Assembly: GCA_020466095.1 (NCBI GenBank)
Contig: CM035806.1
Span: forward strand, 19,191,571-19,255,570
DNA from: Chlorops oryzae
Lineage: Eukaryota > Arthropoda > Insecta > Diptera > Chloropidae
Direction of reading: 5' to 3'
DNA length: 64,000 bases
In this document: one piece after another, positions 45,205-57,153 of the stretch
Layout: each line of letters starts with the position of its first letter
Numbering within the stretch: position 1 is the stretch's first letter
Translations under genes and position numbers: made by a program
The notes under the pieces: generated by a model
Database searches by the model: none
Told to the model about the DNA's origin: nothing
The model's input: the letters and a program-made list of their open reading frames with translations, nothing else

Positions 45205-46855
45205 AAAAATAATTTCGTAGAGTATTTTTAGCTTATACCTATCGAAAATTGAACAAAACTTTAAGACTGTTTTCTGAGGGCCGCAAGCCGTCCTGAAATG
45301 TAAAGACCTTAAAAAAAAATTTCTGAAGACTTTCTCAATTGCCTAATCATTTATCAATTAGAAAGGAATGCTCATGGGAGTTCTACAAGGAATCTCGCCG
45401 AGAAAGATGATTCAAAAATGTAGTAAAAATACCAATAAAAAAAAAAAAAAAATTAAAATAAAAACGAAGAAAAGAAAAAAAAAAGAAACACGCTTTCATC
45501 GCATCGAATGATTGAAAAATCTATGAAAAAATATCGCTATAGGCGGAAAATGCTCCTATCGAAATCATTTCTCCGTACAGTGTGAGCAATGAGAGTCACA
45601 ATTGTGAACAATTTTCGATGCTTTCAAGCGGGTCATACTTTCATCTGATAGGCAAAACCTAATTTTTGGAGCAAATATTCCATCGTTTTTTGCTAAGAAT
45701 ATTCCGCTCAAAATTTGTTCTTTTTTCTTCGAACTTTGTGTCGAAATATTTTCCCCTTTTCGAAGAGCAAGAAGGCGGCATTTTCGAAAATGTAATAACA
45801 TAACACCTACGCACCGATGGCCGTGTAGGTACTTTTTTTGTGAAGTTCGAAAAAAAAGGGGAAGCAACCAAAACGCGCCAACGAACGATGTCCAAGAGTC
45901 TCTCGTGTGGATGAGGGAAACCAACAATCGAACGCCGAATATGTATGAATGGCGCTAAAACGGTAGTGCCAAGTCTCTGTGTGCGTGAAATGAACACACA
46001 CGCACACACACGTAAACGTACACACACACACACGAACAACCGTTCGTTTCAGCTCGGCTAAATTTCGCAATGCACGTTATTTTCCTTATTGTTGTCCCTG
46101 TACGATGTACATTCACACACATGCACACGCACGCGCTCACTCGCACGCACACACAAGCTCCATTTTGGCTTTCTTCATTGTCGTTGTTGTTGTTGTTTCA
46201 CCAAATTGTGTTGTCGTCACAGTGTCTCTGTTCTCAATGCTCCGAGCACTCAAGGAGCACAAAGTTCAGTTGCAGTTGTTGTTGCTTCATTTTTGTTCTC
46301 CTCTTTTCGTTTTGTCCATTTTTATTTTCATTGACGCTTCCGCTAGATGAAGAGCTCCATTTGCCTCAAATAAGTTCATCCTCAATGTGCAATGTTAATA
46401 TGCACGTATGTATGTATGTATGTATATGTCTTGTTTTCACTTGCATGTCTTTGTTTTCCGAACGAAAGACAGCATGAAGAAAAATAGAAAAAAATAAAAA
46501 TAAATAAAAATGGAAAAATGAAAAAAGTAAAAAATAATATCAAAGGACTGCAGTAGTGCAAAGGCATGTAAATTTCAATGAATGACAATGCACAACAAAT
46601 ATAAGCGACTACGTAAGTGCGTGCGTCCGTGTGCACACAATAGGCCTATGTAAATATGTACATGTGAACTTATGCACTCAAGCGAAATCTGAATGGAAAA
46701 ATTGCAGCTGCAAGTTGGTGCTTTTGACCGAACTGTGCGAGCACTTTTCACGAAGGACCTCTAATTGAAGTCGCAGGAAATCAAAGGATTTTAATGAAAA
46801 TAAAATTTTTTAACGCCAAAAAGCAGACTAATAAAAATGTACTTATTATTATCGT
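45205..46855. other. Intergenic DNA with (CA)n-rich tracts
   Basis: CA/AC-rich tracts lie at about 45,995-46,033 and 46,110-46,155, and (TATG)n near 46,407-46,424. No gene recognised. Confidence 0.45.
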
Positions 46856-46858
46856 TAC

Positions 46859-47074
46859 CAGGGCTCGGATTTTGCTGACTTTTATATATTTAAAGCATAC
46901 TTTATGGGGCAAAATTTTTGTTCCCAACATTTTGCGAACAAGTTAAGCGAAGTCGAACTTCAAAAACATTCATATTGAAGTTAAAGATCGATTGGAATCT
47001 TAAGTTTATGTGAGTTTAAAAAAATTTTCACTCCAAAAAGTATGCTTCAAAATTGTAAAATTCAACAAAATCTG
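46859..47074. mobile_element. MITE family 2, copy D
   Basis: The left end CAGGGCTCGGATTTTGCTGA is the best preserved of the family. The middle 'ttgcgaacaagttaagcgaag' and the right 'agtatgcttcaa' are present; the extreme right end is degraded (AACAAAATCTG). Confidence 0.8.
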
Positions 47075-47131
47075 TTGAAGTAAAAATTCTTAGGCTTCCG
47101 ACCAATATGTACATTGCCGCCACCGTTGCTC

Positions 47132-47132
<1 letters not shown>

Positions 47133-47174
<42 letters not shown>
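47133..47174. repeat. 42-base poly-T run
   Basis: Uninterrupted T homopolymer. Its exact length is likely to be unreliable in any assembly. Confidence 0.95.
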
Positions 47175-47175
<1 letters not shown>

Positions 47176-47540
47176 TAAAATATTCCCCTGAATGTCTCAA
47201 AACAAGGCGAAAAATTCCCTTGAAAATGTAATTTTGAAATCTCCAAAAAACGAAAACTTTGTCCCATAGACTCCAAAAAGGATCAGAAATGTCTTTTCAT
47301 TTAGTATTGATTCGCCTAAACTGGAAACATTGTAAATTGCTTGGAAAAATAAATATATAAAAAATTATAGGTTTTTCTTATTAAATTCTTCGATAGGAAA
47401 ACTTTAACGTACCCAACGATACCGGTAAGCACAGTTGGTCAATAAGAAGCAACAGCGCGGGTAGAAAGGACTGCAAAGGAGAGCAACATTGTGTCCTGTG
47501 TCTACAATGCGCCGGCAATGCTCAATGATTTTGCTTTCTC

Positions 47541-47722
47541 CCTTTCTCTCTCTCGCTCTCGCTCTCTCTCTCTCTCTCTCGCCTTAGCTCGCCCCCATTC
47601 ACTCTCTCTCTGTCTCTCTTTCGCTCTCTCTCTCACACACTTACACTGTCTCCCATTTCGTCTCGTTTCGTTTCGTATCGTATCGTTTCATCTCGTCCCG
47701 TCCCGTCCCGTCCCGTCCCGTC
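47541..47722. repeat. CT-rich tract grading into TTTCG and CCCGT pentamers
   Basis: Imperfect CTCTCG/CT repeats are followed by TTTCG units and then about five perfect CCCGT units ending near 47,722. The GAGAG-type tract lies upstream of A-rich leader-like DNA and could act as a GAGA-factor site, which is inference only. Confidence 0.85.
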
Positions 47723-48059
47723 AAGCGCATTCTGCTTTCCTCGCGCCTGTGTCTGCAAAGCTGCGTGTTAGATGAATGTTATTATATGCGAGTCGGGCAC
47801 TGTTAAACGAAAGTATGTAAGTAAAAGTCAGCTCTACTCCAGTTGATAGGTCTCCACTTGGAACGAAGTCGTCATCAACGAGAACATGTCGCAGAGCCAA
47901 CGTTAGCTGCTGCCTATGGTCTGTCCAAGCTCATGTTATTATCATATACCTACTGGTCTTCGTCGTTCCCGTCGTCCTCGTCCTCGTCGTCGTCGTCACC
48001 TTCTTCGTCGTTCTCGTTGTCCGTGTCGTGTATTCTTTTTCGTGTCGCTGCTGTCGTGC

Positions 48060-50410
48060 CGTACAAATAAAAGCAGCAAAAGAAGAACATAGAAAAAAAA
48101 AGCAACAAAAAAGCAAAGCAGAAAAAAAAGAAGAACGAAAGAAGAATGTGTTCTGCTGCTAAAACTTCTCGGCATTCGGCGTTTCGAAAAAACAAGTGGT
48201 TGAGCTAGCGAAATTTTAGCATTCAACGAACAAACGTAAATGTCGCGTCGTCGTGGAAAAACACGAGCAACGGACGACCAACCAAAAAATTCGAAGGGAA
48301 AAAATCAGAGAACAAATCTTTTATTTTTGTGTCCTTTAAAGTGAAAGGCAATTTTTTGAGAAATCATACAAACAGATGCAGGCACACACGCGCAACACAC
48401 AGACGGTATTGAAGGCTTACACACATTAATAAACAAGAAAGCGTACAAGTCTATGCAGCAGGAAAAGCCGTTGCAATCGGTCGAGTCGAGTCGATTCGAG
48501 TCGATTTAAGTCGAGTCGCGTCGAGGCAAGTCAGTCAAGTCAGTGTCTGTGCCTTGATTGAAGCAAGTGCAAGTGCTTCAACGGTAATATCCTCAGACAA
48601 ACCAAAAACAAAAAAAAAACACAAGAACTCCTAACTGCGAACTCTAAGCTGTGTGAACTGTGTGAACTGTTTATTCTTAACGATGAAAATAAATCTTCAA
48701 TTGTAAGCGTAAGTGGCAAACCATACCATACCATACCGTACCGCAACTTTTTGAGTGCCAGTACAGCACGATAGCGATATCGTGATATGCTACTTCGAGG
48801 ATCGCTATCAGAAGCCATCGAATCCATTGAGTAAGTAATAAGTGTCAAGTGCTGGACGCAGCAAGCGGCAACGTTAGCACAATTCATGCTTCATGCACCA
48901 TCCATGCTGTGCCTGTGAAGTGAAACAATTGCAAGTGTAAGGACACACACAGCCGTTGTGGGTACGCGGTACACATTTTACTAGACAAATAGGCGATACC
49001 CGCTAAGAAACAAACGACCGAGTCCTCAATTGTTATAGCAACGCGCGTCAACAAGAACATTGCTGCGGTATCAAAACGATTTCTTGTCACTTCAATTACT
49101 TATAAATATGTAAAGAAAAAATCTCAAAAATCTCAAAAAAAAAAAAAAAAAAAAAACAGAGTCAATAAAAACATAACTTAACATCATATATACCAAACAA
49201 TACCAAGTGCTACAGCATCATATGAGTGTTGAACGAATCAAGTAAAACTATAGATAAACTTAACAGCAGAACAGGAAAAACATAAACAAAACTAACAGAA
49301 AGAAAAACATACATATGAGCCCTCTTGAAAAACTATCACGAGCAGCGAACTTAACTGATCAAATCAGAATCAAACTTATCGTGAAACTATCACAGCTGAA
49401 ACGGCAAAAGTTCCTGAAAACCCAAAAAACAAAAAAAAAAAACTTCTTTAAAAAAAATTATTTCAAATAAAGTCAACATTTTATTCCCGCAACAAGAAAT
49501 ATCTTTATATATATCTATAGAGATAAATACAGCTGCGTGAAGACTAACTATTCGAATCTGGTTCAAGTGCTGTTTGGCATGTTTTTTTTTTTGAATTCAA
49601 CTAAATAAATTCTTGAAAGAATCCTTTCATTTCCTTTCATACGAAATTGCTCAAGAACAAAATTTATATGTATTTATATATATTGTATATGTATGAAGCT
49701 AAATGCTGCGGCAAAGAATTCCAGCCATAAAAAATAGGAAGTGCAAAGTCGCCAAAGAAAATCCTCTTTAAGCTCATCAGCCTGCACGTCTTAACCCATA
49801 AAGGCATTAACCGAAAAGCAGCAAGAGGAAACAGGTACACATTTTTTTTTGTTTTTTTTGTTTTTGCCACTTTACACTCTACTCAAACAAACAAACAAAC
49901 AAACAAACAAACAAACAACAATAAGAAAAAAGAGGGAAACAACACGAGAAACAAAAAATCAACTAAAAGAAGAAAGGCGCACCCTTTGTCGTCTCGAGTG
50001 TGCACGAGAAGAGAAGCGAATTTAAGGACTACCTTAAGGACTAACTTCAGCCATAGCCACTTACATGCTTGACGTGTAGAAAACCTAAAGTTGAACAACA
50101 TTCCCCACCGTAGCGACCGATAGCACAAAAAACACTGTTGCACTCAGACGTTTTCCACACATTCGTGCTAAGCAGCATAAAAAGAAGCCCCCTCACTCGC
50201 TCTCTAGCCCCCGGCCACCCCTCTCTCCCGCTGTGTGTCTGTCTGTGTGTGTGCTTGTGTGTGTATCTCAACACACAAGGCAAAGATTTTCGTTGAAGAA
50301 AGAACTTCCGATTAAATCCGGAAATCCTCGAATCAAAATTCAACCAATTCTAAGCTTTGGTCATTCCATTATCGGCGGGTGCAACATTTACAAGCATGTT
50401 TTAGTTTCAT
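48060..50410 (+). other. A/C-rich leader-like region, + strand
   Basis: About 2.3 kb of A-rich, T-poor sequence with many CAA and GAA runs, which is the strand asymmetry typical of long fly 5' untranslated exons. It includes a GAGTC-type repeat at 48,478-48,530, directly followed by the initiator-like TCAGTC at 48,531 and GATTTAAG 30 bases before its A. It holds no long coding frame. I read it as a possible upstream non-coding exon or alternative promoter of the gene whose coding exon starts at 53,824. No splice sites were verified. Confidence 0.4.
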
Positions 50411-50413
50411 GTA

Positions 50414-50823
50414 ATTAAATAAAAAAAACACATTTTTAATATAATTCGTCTTCAAAACGGCTACATCTTAATATTTTCATTTTATCATTTTAGTTCACAA
50501 GTATTTTCAAATAATACTTTTAAAGTTTGGAGAACGATTTAAATTGCCATCGCAATTGCTGGTGCAACAAAATTTGGCCCAACCTTTCTAGATCAGAGAC
50601 AAAAAAAACGCATAAATCTTGTTAATTGTGATACATTTTATGTGTTATGCCTTAATATTTTGTTAGATGTTTATTTAACAAACTACAGTAAATGAAAACT
50701 CTAAACACAAGAGAAAATTTTACAATGAGTTATTCATTTTTATATTAATCGCGGGTCTTTTTTTTGTCACGGTTTTGCAAAGCAATTGTACGAGGACATA
50801 CAAACCATTGCAAAAATATCTTT
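50414..50823 (-). other. Candidate 3' untranslated region of the minus-strand gene
   Basis: On the minus strand, AATAAA occurs at 50,675-50,670, about 150 bases past the proposed stop. In AT-rich DNA this is weak support. Confidence 0.25.
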
Positions 50824-51240
50824 TTAAAGGAGCAATTTGGACAGTAGAAGTTTCAGGACATGCTTGTGGTAATTAATTTGAAGCTTAAAAACACTTTGAT
50901 GGTATTTCGTCATTTATAAATTCATTACCTGAATGATCGATCGATCATAAACATCGAAAACGCTCCATTTCTTTTTAAGGGGTAATAAAGATTTGCTCTG
51001 ATCCGGAACCGAAGGCACCGATATATCAGGACACGGAATTTCTTTTCGTATTTGAAGATTTGAAAGAGACTCCAAGTCGACATCACTCCAATCACTTTCT
51101 GTATTAGTGGGGCTTTTTGGCGACTTCAAAACCAATTTGCATTTAAACAAACAGTGGGACAGACAGAGAGTGGGGTGCGCGCCACAGAAATGCTTGCTAT
51201 GAGCCTCTTCAAATTTCAAAATAATGTTTTGAACGAATGC
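50824..51240 (-). CDS. Candidate last two exons of an unrecognised minus-strand gene
   Basis: Exon 51,240-50,929 is a 104-codon stop-free frame with mixed, non-repetitive composition. Its features are KFEEAHSKHFCGAHPT, a Cys-containing stretch, an acidic TESDWSDVDLESL segment and a basic KKKWSVFDVYDRSIIQ end. It begins after an acceptor-like ATACCAG (weak pyrimidine tract) and ends at a good donor, CAG/GTAATG. A 66-bp intron (50,928-50,863), typical of flies, would end at ACAAG, and the next exon adds HVLKLLLSKLLL and a stop at 50,826-50,824. The frame has no ATG of its own. An ATG at 51,419 opens MNGDLLSDCECN, but its phase does not join cleanly. I recognise no family. It may be an internal/terminal part of a nested gene, a pseudogene or a chance frame. 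Confidence 0.4.
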
Positions 51241-51249
51241 CTGGTATAT

Positions 51250-51765
51250 GTTTCATAATATATGTATGTATATATAAATATATATGATCAATCGTATTCA
51301 GGTTATATTTTAATTAGTCAAGGCATATCAAAACAACAAAATATGTAGGTAGTTAATAGCTCAAAAAGGTTAAATGGCAAACAGTTGCACTCGCAATCTG
51401 ACAACAAATCGCCGTTCATTTGCACTGGAAACCACTACACTCTTTAAAAGGATTAATTTATGTTTAGTTTCGATTTCTTCTTACTTTCACAAAAATTCCG
51501 AATGTTAGCTCTTTATTTCTGTGAAGAAAGTAAACTTTTACACCATTTGTATCGCGGGTGCAACAAGTCACCCTGTTGACTGTTAGGAATCAATAATGCT
51601 TAATAAATTAAAACAATATCCGTACATTTTGGGCAACGCGATAACAAATAAATATTTCTACTTGAATTTAGTCGGTTAAATGTAACCTCAAACTGTCGGC
51701 AATGGCTGTTTTATGACACTTTTGATAGGTTTGACTTCAAAGTTTTGCCAGACTTTTCGAATAGT
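51250..51765. other. Possible 5' region of the minus-strand gene
   Basis: It contains the minus-strand ATG at 51,419-51,417 in a favourable context, and a GGGTGCAAC motif at about 51,556 that also occurs near 50,378 and (as TGGTGCAAC) 50,560. No promoter could be assigned. Confidence 0.25.
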
Positions 51766-51768
51766 TAT

Positions 51769-51996
51769 CAGGGGTGTCACAGAATCCGATAGCTGTCGGA
51801 ATCGGAATTAAACTCGATCGAAATTTCATACAGAATTTTTGAAATTTTGTTGTTTTTGGATTTGAATCGGAACTATTATCGGCTCTTGATTGCAGAGAAT
51901 CGTTTTTTATGCGGCTGTCTAAGAAATATATATCTATGAAAATTCAGTCGACTAAAATTCCAATTCCTACAGCTATCGGATTCGGCGATACCCCTG
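51769..51996. mobile_element. 228-bp MITE, CAGGGGTGTC ends
   Basis: The ends CAGGGGTGTCACAGAATCC and, reverse complemented, CAGGGGTATCGCCGAATCC continue with GATAGCTGT and a GGAAT-GGAATT block, giving about 40 bp of inverted similarity. Termini resemble hAT MITEs, but the flanks do not show a clear 8-bp duplication. Confidence 0.8.
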
Positions 51997-52236
51997 AATA
52001 TTTTCAAACACGCCAATAAATCAAATATAGAGTTAAATCAAATATAAATAAATTTAATATTAAATTTCGACTTTCACCTTTGTCCTACTGACAAAAATAG
52101 CAACTAATATCAAAATTAAAATATTAATATCGGAAATCGTGTACAGCGGAATCGCCCTTTTAACAATTCACGTTGAAACCCAACTACAACCCAGGCGTTC
52201 TTCATTGTCATATTATCCTCCCCATGCTGAGTGGAC

Positions 52237-52270
52237 TATTTAAGGCGGTCTTAAGAACCTTTCTCAAGTG
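52237..52270 (+). promoter_or_regulatory. Candidate core promoter for the 53.8-kb exon
   Basis: A TATA-like TATTTAAG begins at 52,237. An initiator-like TCAAGTG has its A at 52,266, so the spacing is 29 bases, the usual distance. A-rich leader-like sequence starts immediately after. This is motif spacing only; AT-rich DNA gives many such matches. Confidence 0.3.
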
Positions 52271-53823
52271 TTAAGTCGATTGCTAATAACTCAAAACAAA
52301 CGCGAAGAAATAAGGGGGGCAAAAAAAAACAGAGATTAAATCATATTTCGTCAAAAAAAAATTAATAAAAAAAAATTTCAAATATTCCACCAAGTTGACG
52401 AAAGCAAATCTGGCAAGGCTAAGGAAGCCCTAAGCTGCATATAAAAAGGCAAAAAACCGTATTCCGTATAGAATTCAAATAGAACATAAAAGACAACAAA
52501 CAAACTAATAAAAGGGAGTAGAAAAACTAGACAATTTAACATAAAAAAAAAAGCTCCACACAAACAAAGTGCAGACTGAAAAGAAGTTCTTTTCGTACAC
52601 GCATTGATTATTGATTTTGTTTTCACAGGAAAATCCAGCAGAAAAAAAAGAATAAAAATAAATAAAAAATAACGAGGAAAAACAGAAACTAAAGACAAAA
52701 GCCTGAAAGTAATATATTAAAAAAAAAAAAAAAATAAATAAATAAAAAAAATCAAATAAAAGAAAGTTCAGAAAAAAACCTTGCTCAGCTTGGCCGGTCT
52801 AACCGCTCAAAGCATTACCAGACAGAATTGAGTAAGAAACCGAGCCGAACTCCCGGACGACAACGCCAACGAAAATAAGCATAAACGCAACATCGAGCGG
52901 CGGACAGACGAGCTGTAAGCGAGTTACAGGCGAACGGAGAGAAAAACAAGAAAGTTATTGCAATAAAACGGCAGTAGAAGAAATAAACTACGTAAAATAA
53001 AGTGAAGTAAAATAAAGTAAAGACCCAAAAGAACTTAGCATAGAACGGAAACTGGAGAGCAATATAAATAGCGAACTGGGAATTTAGGAATAGCGCTGGC
53101 GAGAAAGTCATTCAGGCATTCAGGCAGACAGCTAAAAGTAAATTTACAGTAAACCTGCGTTGCACGTTCAATTCATTTGGCAAATTGTCAAGAGACATTG
53201 TTCACATATCCTGTGGGATACGATAAAAAAAAACAAACAAAAAAACAAATTCCAAATATAAAAAATAAAATATAAAAAGAAAAACAAAAAATAAAATAAA
53301 TCGCAATAAAGGAAACGAGACACAAATCGAAAAGAAAGAAATAATAGACGTGCTAAAAAAGAAAATTACAAAAAAAAAAAAACACGAAGACAGTCCAAGA
53401 CACAACAAGTCAAAGCGTGAAAAAGCAACCTTACGGCGAATTCCGGAAGCCCAACGATCAGCGACAAAAGAACTTGCACAGAATTGCCAAATAGCGGAAA
53501 AGAAAAACATTCCATACAATAAATACCAAAGATAAGCTACGTAAATTATGACGTTAACAGCACTCGCTCACTGAGAATAACAAAATCAATACATATACAT
53601 ATTAATATATATACATATAGGTGTATATCTACTTAAAGACGTGAGGGCAAACGAGCAAGAGACGAAAACCCAAAAGGCATCCTTTCATCCTTTGATCTCT
53701 GTCCGCAGTGAAAGTGAAAGAAAGAAATTTGAAGAAAAACCAAAAAACAAACCAACAAAAAAAAAAAAAACCAACAAAATACCACGCCTACACGAACGCC
53801 TACTTAAAGTGAATAAAAAGAAA
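52266..53823 (+). other. Probable 5' untranslated leader
   Basis: About 1.55 kb of A-rich, T-poor DNA continuous with the ATG at 53,824, with many short upstream frames. The frame in register with the coding exon is open from 53,641, but that point is GTG, not ATG, so I place translation start at 53,824. The true 5' end is unknown; part of the leader could be spliced. Confidence 0.5.
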
Positions 53824-55567
53824 ATGCTCTTCTCACTCGCACAGACACTGGTCTGTGTGCTCATCATTCAGAGTGGTCTATATGCATTGCATTTGTCCGG
53901 CAGCAGCAATGGCGGCACGAATCTGGGCAATAATAATGGCGCCGGCAGCAATGCGAATAATCCGAACGGTCATGTGTTGCACATTTTGGGTGGCAATGGA
54001 CCGTTGCAGCATCCGCAGCATTCGCAGCATTCGCAGCATCATGTCAATCCGAATGCGGAACGTTTGGCCGAGGAGATCGCCGATTTCGCTCAAATGGAAC
54101 GTGAACGTCTAATGCTGCTCGATTTGGCGAAGCAGACTGCTGCCGCGGTGAATGCCGCATCGAGTACCAGTCATCACGGCCGCCCGATCATAACGGGCCG
54201 CATACAAATGACCCCCGATGATGAGATGGACGAAGACGTGGACGATATTGATTATCCTGGCGTTCTGATGCCGCAATCGCAGCGTAACTATATGTTCGGC
54301 AGTATCGTTAAGCAGGCACCGCGTCATGGCGATGACTATGACTCTGCTGAGGAATTCGATGGCGGCGGCCGATACGGCGATCTTAGACGACCCCTGAAAT
54401 ATGAATACGGCCGAGAAGTGCAATCGCAGGATCAGGAATTCGATCAGCCGCAACATATGGATATGGATGGTTTTATGGATGTTGAAGTCGCTGAGCCCGA
54501 TGTTGATGATATGATACCCGATTTAGATGGGTATCAGTATCTTGATGAATTATTGGCCGATCAGCATAAGAACTGGAATGATGGGCATCATTTTCCGGCT
54601 GTTTATGCTTCGTCGCATCATCGATATCCGCAGAATCCATATTCGAATTTCGATCAAGTCGAATCGAAACCACCGCAAGCGTTGCAAGAATTATTCGATA
54701 TGGAAAGAGAACGTGCACGAGAACAGCAACACGAACGTGCTCAACATGATGAACCGATTGCAGGAGCAGCTCTATCCGCAACATCAACCGGCAAGAACCA
54801 TAAGGAGTTGTTGCCTCAAGCACGAAATTCTGGTGCTGCTGGTGTTACTGCTAACGGTTCTGGAATCGGTATTGGAACTGGAACTGGAACTGGAAATGGC
54901 TACAAAATACGTCTTCAGCAGCAATGGCAGCGCAAGCGTAATCTAAAACAACAACAACAACAGCAACAGCAACAGAAGCAGCATCAGCCACACTTGCAGC
55001 GCAACATTTTCGGTGGACATCAAAAGCATCATTTCAATAGCTTGCAGCAAGCAAAATTCTCGCTCGCCAATTCAGAAGCAACAGCAACAAAGCATATTGG
55101 TGTCGGTAAAAATGGCGTCGCCAATTCGGCCAGTTCCTCTTCCGATATGGATGCGGCAATGAAAACTACATCGCAACAATCGAACAGTAATAAATCAAGT
55201 GTCAACAGTAAGTCAACTGCAGCCGCAGCCGATGCATCAGCGGCTTCCCCCTGGTCGCCATCGTCATCCTCCTCGTCGACCTTATCATTATCGTCACCAT
55301 CATCGTCCTCGTTGTCGTCATTGTCATCGGCATCGGCATCGGCATCTGAATCTGCAGCGTCGACGACACACCACAACAATGGCGAAGCAGGAACAATGGC
55401 TGCTGCTAAAGAACGTCAACTTCAATCGAATCATAAGCGCTCGGGCGGTATCGGTGGCGGAAGCTTCGGAAGCGTCTTACAACCACCGCCGTTGGCTCAT
55501 AGCATAGCTAGCCAATTGATGTTGCGTACAGCGCGCGGTCAACGTCAATACGATGTGCCACAAATTG
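53824..55567 (+). CDS. jeb: First coding exon of a secreted protein, candidate jelly belly (Alk ligand)
   Basis: 581 codons plus one base, from ATG to a splice donor (ATTG/GTGAGT at 55,567/55,568, phase 1). The N-terminus MLFSLAQTLVCVLIIQSG is a clear signal peptide, so the product is secreted. The mature part, as far as present, contains no cysteine. It has an HSQHSQHH run (residue ~65), an acidic DDEMDEDVDDID segment (~130-142), a second acidic region (~220-245), a GTGTGTG run (~350-358), polyglutamine (~376-385), a long Ser/Ala run (~477-515) and a conserved-looking end, RTARGQRQYDVPQI (~568-581). Jeb in Drosophila is a secreted ligand of the Alk receptor tyrosine kinase, needed in visceral muscle and in photoreceptor axon targeting. 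Its only recognised domain is an LDL-receptor class A module near the C-terminus, which here would be in the next exon, beyond the window. I assign jeb from recollection of the final segment and the architecture. The exon call is strong; the name is tentative. Confidence 0.62.
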
Positions 55568-57153
55568 GTGAGTTCATATCTCTTTATATCCTCTCATTGT
55601 TCGATTAAATAAGTAATGGAGACCGTAAATTAATCCCTTGCCTAATTGTCCATTTCCTGCATTTGGGTGCTCTAAAATGCGATTGTGTCCGTCATCAAAA
55701 CGATGTGCGGGATTATTTCCAAGAGTAACTTTTTTCCAAATTAATTTTATAACTTTAAAATTTAATTCATGGAAAAACAATCATATGCAAGTTACCCCGG
55801 TCATTGAACAGTTAAACGGACATACCAATTTTCTTCTATTTTCTTTTTATAATTCTCCTAACACAAATACTTAACTCTTCTAATTTCATTAAAATAAATT
55901 TTCGAACTTTTAGGGCCGTTTTATCATCCTAATTTTAAGCTCTATCTGCCAGTTAAATTTCATTTTCTTTGACTTATTATTGAAATTTGTATAAAATTAT
56001 CATCAGGATATAATTTAGGTAGGTTGAACTGGCTGCCACTTAGGCCGTTTACCGGCCCATTGTAATACATACCAAAGAGAGGTTTTCTTGTGTTTGTGTG
56101 AGTGTTTTGACTTATTATGTAGTGTGTGTACCTAAAATGCGTTTTTTTGAAAAACCAGTGCTAGCCTTGGAACATTACACTCCGTCTTGCCTCTGCCGGG
56201 AATCGAACCTCGGACCCTGGGATCAAGAGCTGAGCACGCATCCCCTATGCTATCCCAGAGCCACCGATCAATAAAAGATGCATTAAATATTCTTTTTTGC
56301 CTTACTATGCCTTACGTTTGCCCGCTGGGCAGATACCTTATATGTATGTATGTACGAGCGCTTGTGCATCCAAATCTGGAATGGATGATATAAAAGAGAA
56401 AAGAAAAGCCACCACAGTGTTAACCATACATTCCGATTAACCTTATCTCTTGATCCTTTGGGGGTAAAAAACAAATAAAAAAAAAAAAGGTTTCTTTTTT
56501 TTTTTTTTCTTAAATTAAAACTCAAAGCATAAAGCGCTCACTAATGATGATAGCATTTGCGAAAATGATTTTTCAATTGAGCGGCATTTGAGAAACGCTG
56601 TCTCACGCATATAAAAATTGTGCGCTCGAAACCGGATGTGCGAAAAATGTGCGCACAGCTTGGCATAAAATATGAAATGAATTTTACGTTGGTTTTTCTT
56701 TTTTCTTTCGATTTCCTTTTTATTTATTTATTTTTTTTTAAATAAATTATATTCCGCCCACCTTGACATTTAAATTTCGCTATTTTCATTTAATCTCTCA
56801 TGAGCTTGCGTCGCGCATCGTTAAGTTGCCGTTGCCGTTGCGTCTTTTACTTTTCACTTAAGTGCAAATTTTTTTAACTTAATGGACGCCGCCAGGCATG
56901 GAAGGCATTTAAATTTGATTTTTATGGCTTCATTTTTGCAATTTTTTCATCTTTGAATCTTTCGAAATGTCACTTGATTTCGATTTTCATATTTTAATTT
57001 GAATTTTTTTCTTTTCTTTTCCTTAATCCTAATTCACTTTACGATAGTTTGAGGTTAATTGCCATAAGATTATTTACATTTTTGATTAAAAGACTTTCCA
57101 CCACAAAAAAAAAATAAAAATAAAAAGAGAAACCGAAAAACCGAAGAAAAAAA
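55568..57153. other. Start of the first coding intron
   Basis: It begins with a consensus donor. Apart from the SINE-like repeat at 56,030-56,275, I see AT-rich sequence with no exon. A 13-base T run lies near 56,498-56,510. Confidence 0.5.
56030..56275 (-). repeat. tRNA-derived SINE-like repeat
   Basis: On the minus strand the head at about 56,268-56,190 has box A-like GGATAGCATAGGGGATGC and a perfect box B, GAGGTTCGATTCCC. GGCTCTG can pair with CAGAGGC at six of seven positions as an acceptor stem, but no good anticodon arm forms. The downstream 150 bp may be the SINE body. Could also be a tRNA pseudogene. Confidence 0.6.

Noticed and set aside
53641..53823. N-terminal extension of the 53.8-kb coding frame
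   Set aside because: The upstream frame begins at GTG, is Lys-rich and A-rich like the leader, and would bury the signal peptide; the ATG at 53,824 is a better start.
54473..54823. Antisense and shifted frames inside the 53.8-kb exon
   Set aside because: Shadows of the real frame, caused by its codon bias and repeats.
56190..56268. Functional tRNA gene on the minus strand
   Set aside because: Box B is perfect and an acceptor stem can form, but the anticodon arm does not, so a SINE head or tRNA pseudogene is more likely.
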